Assembly: GCA_963839365.1 (NCBI GenBank)
Contig: CAWIUT010000001.1
Coordinates: 1,054,001 to 1,118,000 of the forward strand
Origin: DASSKA01 sp963839365
GTDB lineage: Bacteria; Actinomycetota; Actinomycetes; Propionibacteriales; Nocardioidaceae
DNA: 64,000 bases
Direction: 5' to 3'
Every line of letters starts with the position of its first letter. Positions within the stretch are counted from its first letter, which is position 1. A model generated the notes under the pieces. That model worked only from the letters and a program-made list of their open reading frames with translations. It was not told the DNA's origin and did not search any database. The translations under genes and the position numbers were made by a program. Below are positions 45,611-54,451 of the stretch, in pieces.

Positions 45611-45757
45611 CTCAAGCTCCTCCGCTTCTGGGCAGCCCGGCCGGCTGCGACTCACCTTCCCCACCAACGCGCCTGCGTCGATACGACACCCCGGTGAGGA
45701 CCGTTTTCAAGCCATCGCGCGACCCCCGTTGAGGCGCGTGCTTTCACCGTCAGCGGC

Positions 45758-47545
45758 TCAACCGGCACCGCGCATCTTTTCGAGTCTGGCCCGCAGCGCG
45801 GGCGCCCGGTTGGCGTTGCCGCGCAGTTCGACATAGGTGTCGCCGTAGGCCCACAGCAGTGCGTCGTCGAGCCGTCGCACCGCGCCCGGCGGGTACCGGT
45901 AATTCATCTGTTGCGTGAGCGCCTCGGTATCCACCGGGCGGAGCGTGTCACCTAGTTCTGCCAGGGACGTGAGGCCCAGCTCGAGGAGCAGCCCGGAGAT
46001 CCACGCGTAGTGATCGGTCCGCGACCATCCGGCATCGGCGTACTGCCCGGCGAGGAACGCCGCCAGCTCGCGGGGGCTGATCCTGGGGTCATCGCCCTGG
46101 GAATCGGGGCTAGGCCCGGTCATTCCGGTCCGGAGCCGTTCTCGAATCGTGGAGAACTCGCGGTCGGCGAGCTCGAGCAGACCGGCCGCGAGCGTGAACC
46201 GGCGGTCGAAGTCGGGCACATGCTCGTCGGGGATGGTGCCCTTGTAGCGGATGTCGTGCTCGAACTCCGCCCATGCGTGCTGCAGCACGGTGCGGATCTG
46301 AACCTGCGCCTGACGGCCTCGCAGCAGCTCGTAGGCCGGTTGCGCGGCGCGCGCAGAGCTGAGCTCGATGAGCAGGTGCCGGCTGGCGTAGCCAAAACGA
46401 CCTTCGCTTGCCGTCTCCTGGCCCATGTCGCGGTCGTCGTGGACGACAACCTGGTCGTTGAGAAGGTCAGCCACGGCCTGGACGTCGCTGAGCACGTAGG
46501 TGATCACACGGACCCCGATCTGGTCGGTGATCTCCCGCAGCGGATCGGTGAAAGCGGGCCGGTCCCCGACGGAGCGGGTGGCTTTGGCCGCGAACGAAGC
46601 CACAGACTTCGCGCGCCCAGTCACGCTCAGGTAGTTGATGCCCGCCTCGTCGAGGATCGAGGTCACCAGCTGCACGGCCTGGTCAGCCGCCAGCCGCAGA
46701 GTCGGCTGCAGCTCGGCGTAGTCGCGCACCGCGGAGCCAGCGGGGTCGCGGACCGCCGGAGCGATCCGGGGCCCGCGCGGCGTGGGCACCAGATCGTCGG
46801 GCAGCGTCGGGGTGACGATGTAGCCGGTCGCGAAGTCGCCGTACGTCGTGGTCCGCTCCGGCAGACGGGTCGCGAACAGCGCGACGTACGCGCAGATCAC
46901 GGCGTCGACCTGGTCCTCCACCACTCGGAGCTCGCTCTTTCGCCCCGCCTTCTCGACCGCGCTCCGCAGCCCCTGCCACGCCGTCACTGCGGGCCGATCT
47001 GTCGGGCGGCCGCTCACCAGGAGCGGGGGATCGGCGCTCGCCAGGCCTTCGAGCAGCCCCAGCAACACGATCAGCTCAGAGCGGAGCTGCTCCAGGTCGC
47101 GCCCCGGCTTGTTCTTGTACTTCAGCGTCCGCCCCAACCGGAACAAGGCCACGGTCGCCGGATGCGGGTAGACCTCGATCGCCCGGCGGGCACGCCCCGA
47201 ACGTGGGTTGATGTCGAGCCCGAGCCGGGCCGCGATCCGAGCGCCACGTGGCTGTTCCCGGAACTCCGGCCTACCGGTGTTGGACGGGTGCGCACCGGCG
47301 TCGAAGCCGGCGAAGTCCTTGTTCAACGCGGCCTCGGCGGGCCGGTTCCCTCGGGCGTTGCTGACGATCAGCGGCGCATCGATCGCAACCAGGCAGCCGC
47401 CCTCGACGTAGGGTTCCAAGGTGGCCACGATCGCTTCGTCGGTGTCCGCGGCCGACACGTGCTGCAGGTACCCATCCTCGTCGAGGACCGCCAGCCCGGT
47501 GGGCCGACGGTCGCCCCATGCCAGGTCGACTCCGACAAATTGCAT
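45758..47545 (-). CDS. DUF429 (RNase H-like) - RelA/SpoT synthetase fusion; probable alarmone synthetase
   Basis: 595 residues. Residues 1 to about 250 form a DUF429 domain: MQFVGVDLAWGDRRPTG with catalytic-type Asp, AIDAPL, and EDQVDAVICAYVALFA. From about 290 to 440 a RelA/SpoT synthetase domain follows: SVTGRAKSVASFAAKATR, ITDQIGVRVITYV, RFGYASRHLLIEL and VQIRTVLQHAWAEFEHDIRYK, the last holding the Glu-His and Gln-Arg residues of the active site. No HD hydrolase domain is present. A helical C-terminal region of about 130 residues completes it. The layout resembles the RNase HII-(p)ppGpp synthetase RelZ of Mycobacterium smegmatis, so alarmone synthesis linked to RNA/DNA-hybrid processing is plausible. 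Confidence 0.85.
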   Translation of the reverse strand: MQFVGVDLAWGDRRPTGLAVLDEDGYLQHVSAADTDEAIVATLEPYVEGGCLVAIDAPLIVSNARGNRPAEAALNKDFAGFDAGAHPSNTGRPEFREQPRGARIAARLGLDINPRSGRARRAIEVYPHPATVALFRLGRTLKYKNKPGRDLEQLRSELIVLLGLLEGLASADPPLLVSGRPTDRPAVTAWQGLRSAVEKAGRKSELRVVEDQVDAVICAYVALFATRLPERTTTYGDFATGYIVTPTLPDDLVPTPRGPRIAPAVRDPAGSAVRDYAELQPTLRLAADQAVQLVTSILDEAGINYLSVTGRAKSVASFAAKATRSVGDRPAFTDPLREITDQIGVRVITYVLSDVQAVADLLNDQVVVHDDRDMGQETASEGRFGYASRHLLIELSSARAAQPAYELLRGRQAQVQIRTVLQHAWAEFEHDIRYKGTIPDEHVPDFDRRFTLAAGLLELADREFSTIRERLRTGMTGPSPDSQGDDPRISPRELAAFLAGQYADAGWSRTDHYAWISGLLLELGLTSLAELGDTLRPVDTEALTQQMNYRYPPGAVRRLDDALLWAYGDTYVELRGNANRAPALRARLEKMRGAG

Positions 47546-47687
47546 GGATGCAGCCTGCCCCACTCAGGCAGCCGAGTCCTACCGACGCGACGGCGCGGCA
47601 TGTCCTGGCTGGTGCCCCAAGGCAACTTGAACGTGCGTCGATCCACCACCTGTCGGCCGCCAGACTCTCGCGGCATGCCGGTGGGGT

Positions 47688-48136
47688 CTATCTGAGTGCA
47701 GCATGACCAAGCCGTTCATCGATCTCGGAGGCGAGGCGATCCAGTTGCTGACTGCCGCCCTCGGCCACCTCTTGCCTGGCGTAGATGAGTCGAACCCACA
47801 GACCCGCCGCCCCGGCATCTCGGATCTCCCACCGTTCCCAACTCTCGGCCCGCCTGGAGCTGGCCGCTGGACGACGAGAGGATCGCGGCTCGTCCATCGT
47901 ATGTTCTGTGACTCCCAGTCGCCGTGGCCTATGCACAGCCGCCCCGGTGTCGAGGTCAGGCGTTCTCTCACGCGTCGAGCAGGGGCGGTAAGCACCGCGC
48001 AGGTCGCTGTCCCCTCGCATGCGGGGTCCTCCGGCACCAGCGTGCCGCGCCCCGGTGGGATTCCTGCGATGGCCGGCCAAGCACCTACACGTGGGCCGAC
48101 GCCTTCATCGAAGTGCTTTCGCGACTGCCGAGCCAC
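47688..48136 (-). pseudogene. Aminoglycoside phosphotransferase family remnant
   Basis: Two minus-strand frames each hold part of one protein. One carries RRVRERLTSTPGRLCIGHGDWESQNIRW with the catalytic-loop GHGDWESQN. The other carries the family's last stretch, AAGLWVRLIYARQEVAEGGSQQLDRLASEIDERL, and ends at 47688. The 70 or so residues between, including the DFD-like metal site, are missing, and so is the N-terminal lobe. The gene is dead by deletion plus frameshift. Confidence 0.65.
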
Positions 48137-48492
48137 CCAAGCGGGTGATCGCTACGGTGAACGCGCGGCTGCGCCGAGCGGGTTGGGCCGCTACGAGACG
48201 GGACCACGACACGCACGGTGGATCCGACCGGCTCCGCTGGCAACGCGCACGCCCTGCTCACACTCAGCAACGCCCGGTCCGCTGGCGCGCCGCACTGGGA
48301 CCTGATGGCCGATGCTCCGGCTCGCGGCAAACTACCGCGTAGCCGTCAAGGCTGCTGAGCCGCCGGTCCGAGCGCTTCATCGGGGACCTCCCCTGGGTAC
48401 CGCATGGTCGTTCGGAAGGGAAGAGGAAACTCATGATGGTGTGGCGTGCCCGGCATGTCGCGGGGTGGTCCTGCTGTCGTCGACGAAGCGGC
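48137..48492. other. Non-coding stretch, no gene recognised
   Basis: 356 bases between the phosphotransferase remnant and the dienelactone hydrolase gene. Frames here give no recognisable protein and no RNA or repeat was seen. It may be further debris of the broken gene. Confidence 0.4.
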
Positions 48493-49227
48493 TCAGTCCT
48501 CTCTGAGGTAGCGGTCGAAGAACGCGCTGATTCGTCGTCTGGCGTCCTGCGTTGCGTGCTCGTCGTACCTCGTGCCGGAGATGCGAGCCAAGAACGTCAA
48601 GAGCAGGGTCTGGTCGTCGGGATCATGGTTGTTCATGAAGCCGTGGCCGACCCCCGGGTAGATCTTCACATCGTGGGCGACCCTGAGTTCGGTCAGCAGC
48701 TCGCCGAGGCGGCGCCCGGCCCCACTGCCCAGGGGCGAGTGGTCGGAACCCCCGAAGCTGCCAACGATCGGGCAGGCGTCGGGCAGCCAGTCCTGGGCGT
48801 CGGACGGGCAGCCCCCGTAGTTCACGCTTGAGGCGTTGTACCGCTGGCCCGCGGCCAGCGCCAGGGCGTAGCCACCGCCCATGCAGAACCCGACGACCCC
48901 GAGTTTCCCGGTGCACTCGTCGTGGTCGTGCAGCCACTGCCGGGCCGCCTCGATGTCGTCGAAGGACCGGCCCCGACGCTGGCCGAGGTCCCGCATGATG
49001 GTGCGCAGGCAACCGAACCGGCTGCCCCAGTAGTACAGGTCCGGGGCCACGGCGAGGAACCCCTCACTCGCCAACCACTCCGCTTGGCCACGAAGGTCAT
49101 GGCTCATGCCGGTGAAGTCATGGATGACGACCACGCCTGGCCAGGGCGGTGGCCCGGCTGGAGCGGCGTAGTAGGCGGGCATCATCCCGCGTGCGGTCCG
49201 GATCTGAAGATTCGGCGTTGGCTCCAT
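48493..49227 (-). CDS. Dienelactone hydrolase family protein
   Basis: 244 residues, alpha/beta hydrolase. The nucleophile elbow is GFCMGGGYALA with Cys as nucleophile, the mark of dienelactone hydrolases. The Asp lies near SFGGSDHS and the His in YPGVGHGFMNN. It would cleave cyclic or aryl esters; the true substrate is unknown. It is followed on its strand by remnants only. Confidence 0.9.
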   Translation of the reverse strand: MEPTPNLQIRTARGMMPAYYAAPAGPPPWPGVVVIHDFTGMSHDLRGQAEWLASEGFLAVAPDLYYWGSRFGCLRTIMRDLGQRRGRSFDDIEAARQWLHDHDECTGKLGVVGFCMGGGYALALAAGQRYNASSVNYGGCPSDAQDWLPDACPIVGSFGGSDHSPLGSGAGRRLGELLTELRVAHDVKIYPGVGHGFMNNHDPDDQTLLLTFLARISGTRYDEHATQDARRRISAFFDRYLRED

Positions 49228-49257
49228 ACCGCATTGTCCGCCCACGCCGACGAGGGG

Positions 49258-49695
49258 TCAGGCGCCGGACTCCATGTACTCCTTGAGTCCCACCCAGTTG
49301 CGGCGCTCCCAGCCAGGGCCGAGGAGGCCGAGCACCGGGGACAGCAACCGCATCGGCCCGACCAGGCCCATGTCCCAGTCCCACGCGAGCCGGGTCGTGC
49401 CGTCCACGTCCTCGAAGGTCAGCGTGCCGTCGACGTGCATGTACGACGAGCGCACCAGGTTGTGAAGCCGATGCGGCCGGTCGTACTCAACCACTTCCAG
49501 GGTCATCTCCGCGCCGGCACCCATGCCCTTGGGCTCGGCGACAAAGCGTGTGCCGGGCCCGACCGGTCCGTCGGTGACCATCTCGGCGCGACGGATCCTG
49601 GGGTTGTACCTCGGCTCGTTCCGCTCGTCCGCGACCAAGTCGAACACCTCCTCGACCGGCGCATCGATCGTGACCTCACCGCGAATGTGTGCCAT
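49258..49695 (-). CDS. SRPBCC (START-like) family protein
   Basis: 145 residues with the polyketide-cyclase/START fold: IDAPVEEVFDLVADERNEPRYNP at the start and TRLAWDWDMGLVGPM toward the end. Likely binds a small hydrophobic ligand. GGGAG is about 11 bases before ATG 49695. It lies 30 bases upstream of the dienelactone hydrolase gene on the same strand and is probably co-transcribed. Confidence 0.83.
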   Translation of the reverse strand: MAHIRGEVTIDAPVEEVFDLVADERNEPRYNPRIRRAEMVTDGPVGPGTRFVAEPKGMGAGAEMTLEVVEYDRPHRLHNLVRSSYMHVDGTLTFEDVDGTTRLAWDWDMGLVGPMRLLSPVLGLLGPGWERRNWVGLKEYMESGA

Positions 49696-49879
49696 CTCGA
49701 TCCTGTCTCCCGGCCCTCACGCCGGTCACACCATCATACGAGGCGCAGCGGGCTAGCCAGGGCCAATGGTCGGAACCGGCGCGCGTGTGGACTGCGCGGC
49801 GAGGAGGAGAATTTCGTGGGAAAGTGCAGCAGATGGGGCGCTATGCAGCGTCTACCAATAAAGGAGGTAGTTGGCAGAC

Positions 49880-50389
49880 GTGTCCGGCAACGGGAAACGG
49901 TTCGAGGAGTTCGTTGCCGAGCGCGGTCCTGCACTGTTGCGGTTCGCCTACCTCCTCAGCGCAGATCACGGGCTGGCGGAGGACCTGGTGCAAGACGCGC
50001 TTGTCAAGGCTCATCGCCGTTGGGTAGGCCGCCTGGCGGCCGACCATCCGGAGGCCTACGTGCGGCGGATCATCGTCAACGACTTCACCAGCTGGCGACG
50101 GCGACGGTCCAGCGGCGAGGTCGTGGGTCCGGTGCCGGACAGGTCGTACGGCGATGCCGCAGATGCCGTCGCGGACCGAGACCTGATGTGGCGCGCCCTT
50201 GCCGGGTTGCCGCGCCGCCAACGAGCCGTGCTCGTTCTGCGCTACTACGAGCATCAGTCCAACGCACAGATCGCAGTCGCGCTCGGTTGCGCGGAGAGCA
50301 CCGTGCGCAGCCTCGCCACCCGGGCCTTCGCGATGCTGAGAAGAGACCCGCAGATCGCCGCACTGGAAACCTGTGAGGAACGACAGTGA
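49880..50389 (+). CDS. ECF sigma factor, SigE family
   Basis: 169 residues. Region 2 (FEEFVAERGPALLRFAYLLSADHGLAEDLVQDALVKAHRRW) and region 4 (ALAGLPRRQRAVLVLRYYEHQSNAQIAVALGCAESTVRSLATRA) are complete. This is the SigE-family group of actinobacterial ECF factors. A strong AAGGAGG lies 12 bases before GTG 49880; TTG 49871 in the same frame is only three bases from it. The next gene overlaps by four bases and encodes a likely membrane-anchored regulator. Confidence 0.92.
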   Translation: MSGNGKRFEEFVAERGPALLRFAYLLSADHGLAEDLVQDALVKAHRRWVGRLAADHPEAYVRRIIVNDFTSWRRRRSSGEVVGPVPDRSYGDAADAVADRDLMWRALAGLPRRQRAVLVLRYYEHQSNAQIAVALGCAESTVRSLATRAFAMLRRDPQIAALETCEERQ

Positions 50390-51036
50390 GTCGGCTCGAG
50401 GACTTGATCCACGAAACGCTGGTCGCCCAGGAAACCGAAGCGCCTCCTGGCGCAACCCTTCTCGACGACGTACAGGCTCGTCGGCGCCAACGTCGTCGCG
50501 CCAGCACGCTGGTGACCGCAGGCCTCGCAGGCGCCGCAGCGGCCGCGGTCCTCGCCATCCTCACCCAGGTGCCGCTTGGCAACAGCCACCCTCCGGCTCA
50601 CCCGTCGACCGTGGCCCAGGCCAGCACACCGCAGGTGAGGATCTTCGCGCTGCCCAGCGACGGCTGGAAGCCGGGCGATCCCGCGCTGGACGCACTGGCA
50701 ACCGGCCCCTTCCATGCTGCCCGGCTCCCCGACGGCCAGGTCTGCGCCTGGCTCGGCACCCGCTTCCGACCGACGCTGTGGCCCCGCGGCTACCACGTCC
50801 GCCTGCACCCGGTGCAGCTGCTCGGCCCCCGCGGCCAGGTCATCGCCCACGCGGGCGACGTGCTCTCCACCGGCGGTGGCGGGCGCCCGGCTCCCGCTGG
50901 CACCCCCTGCGCGGCAGCCGGGCAATGGACCTGGTCGGTCATGAGCGTGCCCCGCGAGGCCACGAAGGCACCTCCCGCGGGTGCAACGGGCATCTTGGTG
51001 GGTCGCCTGTACCTGCCGGGTGGTATTGCCCGGTAG
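50386..51036 (+). CDS. Membrane-anchored protein, putative regulator of the ECF sigma factor
   Basis: 216 residues. A cytoplasmic N-terminal segment (1-38) is followed by one membrane helix (about 40-62) and a Pro-rich extracytoplasmic domain with two Cys (QVCAWLG, GTPCAAAG). The topology and GTGA overlap with the sigma gene are those of an anti-sigma partner, but no anti-sigma domain such as ZAS is recognisable. Confidence 0.7.
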   Translation: MSRLEDLIHETLVAQETEAPPGATLLDDVQARRRQRRRASTLVTAGLAGAAAAAVLAILTQVPLGNSHPPAHPSTVAQASTPQVRIFALPSDGWKPGDPALDALATGPFHAARLPDGQVCAWLGTRFRPTLWPRGYHVRLHPVQLLGPRGQVIAHAGDVLSTGGGGRPAPAGTPCAAAGQWTWSVMSVPREATKAPPAGATGILVGRLYLPGGIAR

Positions 51037-51114
51037 TTGAACGTGGCCATGACCCTGGGGCTGCCGGCCAAGACCGTTTCCATGGTGACGACGGCCGCGT
51101 CATGGGCTGGCCGG

Positions 51115-51789
51115 ATGGAGGCGCGGGTCGGCGAGGTCACCATCCACCATGTCGAGCACGGTGGCGGACAGCCGGTGCTGGTGCTGCACGGCGCTGGTGT
51201 CGACCATGGCGAGTCCGCGGCGTGCTTCGAGCCCGCCTTGGGGCGCCGCAAGTGGATACCGCAGGATCCACCCCGACCTTCCGGGTATGGGTCCGGCCGT
51301 GCCGGAGGCACTTCGCGGATCGAACGACTTTCTGCAGACCCTGCTTGGATTCGCCGACGAGGTCGCCGGTGACGCGACGTACCTCCTCGTCGGCCACTCT
51401 GTCGGCGGCTACTACGCACAGGCGATGGCCGCCCAACAGCCGACGAGAGTGGCGGGTCTCGCGCTGGTTTGCCCGCTCCTGGGAGGCTGTCCGCGACGTG
51501 CCCGAGCACCGGGCACGGTCGGTTCGGGCGAGACCGGCGACGACGGCTTCCGCAGCTACTTCGTGGTGCAGACATCGGAGATGCTCGAGAGGTACGAGCG
51601 GTACGTCGCCCCCGGCACCCGGTTGGCAGACTGGGCGGCGCTGGAGCCGCCGGAGACCTGCTCGACCACTGTCCTCGCGCCAGCCTGGCGGTCATCGATG
51701 GCGCCGGACACGCGCTGCCCCACGAGCGGCCGGAACTTCTGCGCGCGCTGGTGACGGATTGGCTGGTGCGGGTCGCCCGCCAGAACTGA
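51115..51789 (+). pseudogene. Alpha/beta hydrolase, frameshifted
   Basis: One protein is spread over three frames. The start EARVGEVTIHHVEHGGGQPVLVLHGAG is in the first. The middle, RIHPDLPGMG ... YLLVGHSVGGYYAQAM with the nucleophile Ser, is in the second. The end, ASLAVIDGAGHALPHERPELL with the catalytic His, is in the third. Frame changes fall near 51250 and 51640-51670. The cap region between the second and third pieces is also shortened. It follows the sigma/regulator pair and may once have belonged to that operon. Confidence 0.75.
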
Positions 51790-51922
51790 GCGTGCTGGTC
51801 CGAGGACGCACAGATGAGGGCACGGATCACGTGCATGACAGGCACGTGAAAGCAGGCCAGCAGGCGGAAGAGACGTGACTTCGGTGGAGCGATGCAGGTT
51901 GCTCACCCCGGTGGACCAAGGT

Positions 51923-52404
51923 TCAGTCCAGGGTCGCGATGGCGGTGCCCGGGGTGATCTCCCCGCCGGTGAGGACATCCCCAGGCAATCGACGTTGCCG
52001 ATGCGGAAGCGTCGTCCCACCAGGGCGTTGAGGTCGATTCCGCGGGTGACGATGTTGCGTCGCGCTTCGGCGTAGCCGATGCGGTTGCCGTCCGGCAGCG
52101 TGAGGGCGTCGAGGACTTCTGCCTCGATCAGGGTGAGGTCGTAGCCGCGGATGGAGTCGCTGGCCGGAGTGAAGGTGCCTGCTTTGGCGGCGTAGCGATC
52201 CCCATCCAGGCCCCGGCGGGCGATGGCCTCGGCCCGTCGGACAACCTGCATTTCGCTGGTAGCCCGTTCGGCGAGCGCGATCAGCTCGACCGTGCCGGTC
52301 AGCTCCGGCAGCGGGGAACTGGCGGTGGCGGGAGCCACAGAGTCGGGTCCGCTGAGGACGTAGCCCTCGCGGATGGGGAGGTCGGTCGCGGCGCGGCCGA
52401 GCAA
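51923..52404 (-). pseudogene. MOSC domain protein with internal deletion
   Basis: The minus-strand frame from TTG 52404 gives a good MOSC sequence: GLDGDRYAAKAGTFTP, YDLTLIEAEVLDALTLPDG and ARRNIVTRGIDLNALVGRRFRIG, up to DCLG. The family end, DVLTGGEITPGTAIATLD, follows immediately but in another frame, with the join near 51977-51982. The roughly 30 residues that hold the conserved Cys are gone. The product, if made, runs out of frame into the hydrolase remnant. Confidence 0.75.
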
Positions 52405-52422
52405 GTTCGGGTCGCCTCCTCC

Positions 52423-52566
52423 TCACAGGTCTGCGGCTCCCTGCGCCGCGCGGTGTTGTTGCCACCGGGCGGACCCGTAGGTGGCGGACACGCCGGCGTC
52501 GAGGTCGGCAAGGGTGGCGCAGTCGTGCCCGTCCGGTCGGCCGCTCGGCCAGTCGGTGCAGATCAT
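52423..52566 (-). CDS. Small protein coupled to the B3/B4 gene
   Basis: 47 residues (MICTDWPSGRPDGHDCATLA at the start), no family recognised. ATG 52566 overlaps the stop of the upstream B3/B4 gene (ATGA) and has GGAGG four bases before it, so translation is likely. It lies between the B3/B4 gene and the broken MOSC gene on the same strand. Confidence 0.5.
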   Translation of the reverse strand: MICTDWPSGRPDGHDCATLADLDAGVSATYGSARWQQHRAAQGAADL

Positions 52567-53321
52567 GCGTCCTCCACTGAGTTCGTCGCGGCGGTCACGG
52601 CCGGCTCCCGTGCAATGAGCCGGGTGTGCATCCGAACGTCGCCTCCAAGACGCTGCAGGTGGTCGACGAGGTCGTCGGCGGCCGCGGTCAGTGCTTCGTC
52701 GGTCATGGGTGCGAGCGCGTCGAGGATGAACAACGCCGAGGTGGTGTACGGCGTGAGCTGGGTGCGGTGAGCCTGGCGCCAGTTCCAGCGTCGGCAGGTC
52801 ACGCCGGCCTTGTCGCGCCACACCACCTCACCGGGAGCGGGATGCTCGATGGTGGTCTCTGCGTCGACCACCGTGTCGAAGGGCTCGCTGCCGCTGGCTC
52901 GCAGCAGGCGCGGACTGTCGCGGTAGCGGGTGAGGTCCTCGCCACCGAGGGGCACCTGGTGCAGGACCGAGATCGCGTTGTAGATGTCGGTCAGCCGGTT
53001 GACGCGGGGCAGTCCGGCGCCTGCTCGACGGGTCAGGGCCTCGAGGCTGTTGCGGGTGCGCTGGGGATTGGCGCCGAAGGCGCGGTAGGCCTCGCGCCAG
53101 GCCGCGATGTGCGGCAGCTCTTCGAGGGGAAGGTTGGCCAGGAGCCTACCGGCCGCCTCCTCGGCGCTGCGCAGGAGTGCCTCGCTTTCGTCGTCGCTGG
53201 GGCCGGGGGCCAGGCCGTCGACCGCGATGAGAAGCACCCGGTAGTCCGGACGCAGCCTGAAGACGGTCGGCGCGACCTCGGCGCCGTCGAGGAAGACCTG
53301 CAACGCGTTGGCCTCAGCCAT
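52563..53321 (-). CDS. B3/B4 domain protein (PheRS beta-like editing domain)
   Basis: 252 residues. Stand-alone version of the B3/B4 domain of phenylalanyl-tRNA synthetase beta: WREAYRAFGANPQRTRNSLEALTRRAGAGLPRVNRLTDIYNAISV is diagnostic. Stand-alone relatives may act in trans-editing or substrate binding, without proof here. Its start overlaps the end of the XRE-cupin gene by eight bases, so that regulator and this gene form a unit. Confidence 0.88.
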   Translation of the reverse strand: MAEANALQVFLDGAEVAPTVFRLRPDYRVLLIAVDGLAPGPSDDESEALLRSAEEAAGRLLANLPLEELPHIAAWREAYRAFGANPQRTRNSLEALTRRAGAGLPRVNRLTDIYNAISVLHQVPLGGEDLTRYRDSPRLLRASGSEPFDTVVDAETTIEHPAPGEVVWRDKAGVTCRRWNWRQAHRTQLTPYTTSALFILDALAPMTDEALTAAADDLVDHLQRLGGDVRMHTRLIAREPAVTAATNSVEDA

Positions 53322-53919
53322 GGCTGACCTCCGGGCGGTTGGCCGACCCGACACCCGGCTCGAACACGACCAGGGAGAACCTAGCCGGCGAGTCCCCGGC
53401 GTTGGCATAGGAGTGCGCGACGTCCCCGGGGAATGTGACCGCGTCGCCGCACTCAAGCACCACCGACTGGCCCGCGGCCTCGACAGTGATGATGCCTTCT
53501 TGGACCTGGATCAGCTCCTTGGTACCAGGCGAGTGCTGCTCGCTGGTGTGCTGGTCACCCTGTGACAGCGTCCAGTCCCACAGCTCCACCACATCGGGTG
53601 GCTCGGTGCCTGCCACCAGCAGGCCGCGGCCGCCGGAGTCGCTGCTCCACAACGCCGCGCCCTCGCCGCGGCGGATCACCTTGACAGCGGCCGGCTCGGG
53701 CGGCTCGACGAGCGCAGGCAAGCCGATGCCCAGTGCGTCGCTGAGCCGCAGCAGCGTCCCCACGCTGGGGTTCACCGTGCCCTGCTCGACGTTGACCAGC
53801 ATCCGCCGGCTCACCCCAGCCACCCCGGCCAGCTGGTCGAGGGTCCAGCTGCGCGACAACCGCTCCTGCCTGACCCGGGTACCGATCGCCGTCGCCAACG
53901 CCGTCGTCGTCTGGTCCAT
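53314..53919 (-). CDS. XRE family transcriptional regulator with C-terminal cupin domain
   Basis: 201 residues. Helix-turn-helix at about 14-68 (LDQLAGVAGVSRRMLVNVEQGTVNPSVGTLLRLSDALG) and a cupin sensor at about 110-190 (GTKELIQVQEGIITVEAAGQ, GDAVTFPGDVAHSYAN). ATG 53919 is six bases after TATCAT on the minus strand, and three TGCACT copies surround that promoter. It heads the operon with the B3/B4 gene, which it probably controls along with itself. Confidence 0.88.
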   Translation of the reverse strand: MDQTTTALATAIGTRVRQERLSRSWTLDQLAGVAGVSRRMLVNVEQGTVNPSVGTLLRLSDALGIGLPALVEPPEPAAVKVIRRGEGAALWSSDSGGRGLLVAGTEPPDVVELWDWTLSQGDQHTSEQHSPGTKELIQVQEGIITVEAAGQSVVLECGDAVTFPGDVAHSYANAGDSPARFSLVVFEPGVGSANRPEVSHG

Positions 53920-53920
53920 G

Positions 53921-53947
53921 AGTGCATGATAGTGCATCGCGAGTGCA
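53921..53947 (-). promoter_or_regulatory. Promoter with three TGCACT direct repeats upstream of the XRE-cupin gene
   Basis: On the minus strand TGCACT occurs three times (53942-53947, 53931-53936, 53921-53926), spaced 11 and 10 bases apart, one helical turn. The -10 TATCAT (53926-53931) lies between the second and third copies. The spacing on one face of the helix suggests a binding site for the adjacent regulator. Confidence 0.55.
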
Positions 53948-54414
53948 ACATGCGCTGGCTTGGCCATGCTTGCCGCCATCCACCGGCACGGTTGTTGACC
54001 CCGGTGGCCCGGAGCGGCTGGAACAACAAGTGTCTGCGGCAGGGTGTAGAGCCCTTCTCGTCTCCTCTCCACGCGTCGGGCCAGCTCACTGAGGTTGCCC
54101 GAGCGGGCGATGACGCCGAGCGCCTGGGCGCCGAACGTCAGCCATCGCCTTGCTTCCTTCCAACAAGCCTCTGACCTGCGCAAACACGCCGATTCAGTAG
54201 TACCAGGGGAACTTGTCCGCGGGGTGATGGCGGTTGCTGATCACCATTGACATTCGACGGAAAAGGGCATCTGACCTGCGGAAACGTCCCTTGAAGCTTG
54301 TTGGGAGCCAGCGGCTCGCGACGGCCTCGCGCGGACTTTTTGCGGACTGTTTGCGGACCGCGGCCCGACCCACACCAGCAGGGTCCAGCCACCAGGATGC
54401 TTGGGGGAGTCTTC
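53948..54414. other. Non-coding stretch, no gene recognised
   Basis: About 470 bases between the XRE-cupin gene and higBA. No frame gives a recognisable protein. It contains the 15-base sequence CTGACCTGCGCAAAC (54171-54185), which recurs beside the relaxase remnant at 62891, and a one-mismatch copy at about 54271. Confidence 0.4.
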
Positions 54415-54444
54415 TTGGACGTGCATAACGTGCCGCGTTATGCT
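54415..54444 (+). promoter_or_regulatory. higBA promoter and palindromic operator
   Basis: TTGGAC (54415-54420), 18 bases, TATGCT (54439-54444). The inverted repeat CATAACG (54424-54430) / CGTTATG (54436-54442) with a 5-base centre overlaps the -10. HigA-type antitoxins bind such sites to repress their own operon. Confidence 0.7.
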
Positions 54445-54451
54445 GGTGCTC

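Noticed and set aside
46010..47695. 561-codon frame opposite the RelA/SpoT fusion gene
   Set aside because: Antisense to a gene with clear domains.
43365..54208. Shared 15-mer TCAGTAGTACCAGGG at 43365-43379 and 54194-54208
   Set aside because: Only two copies, not symmetrical about any element; may be a shared promoter-like sequence or chance.
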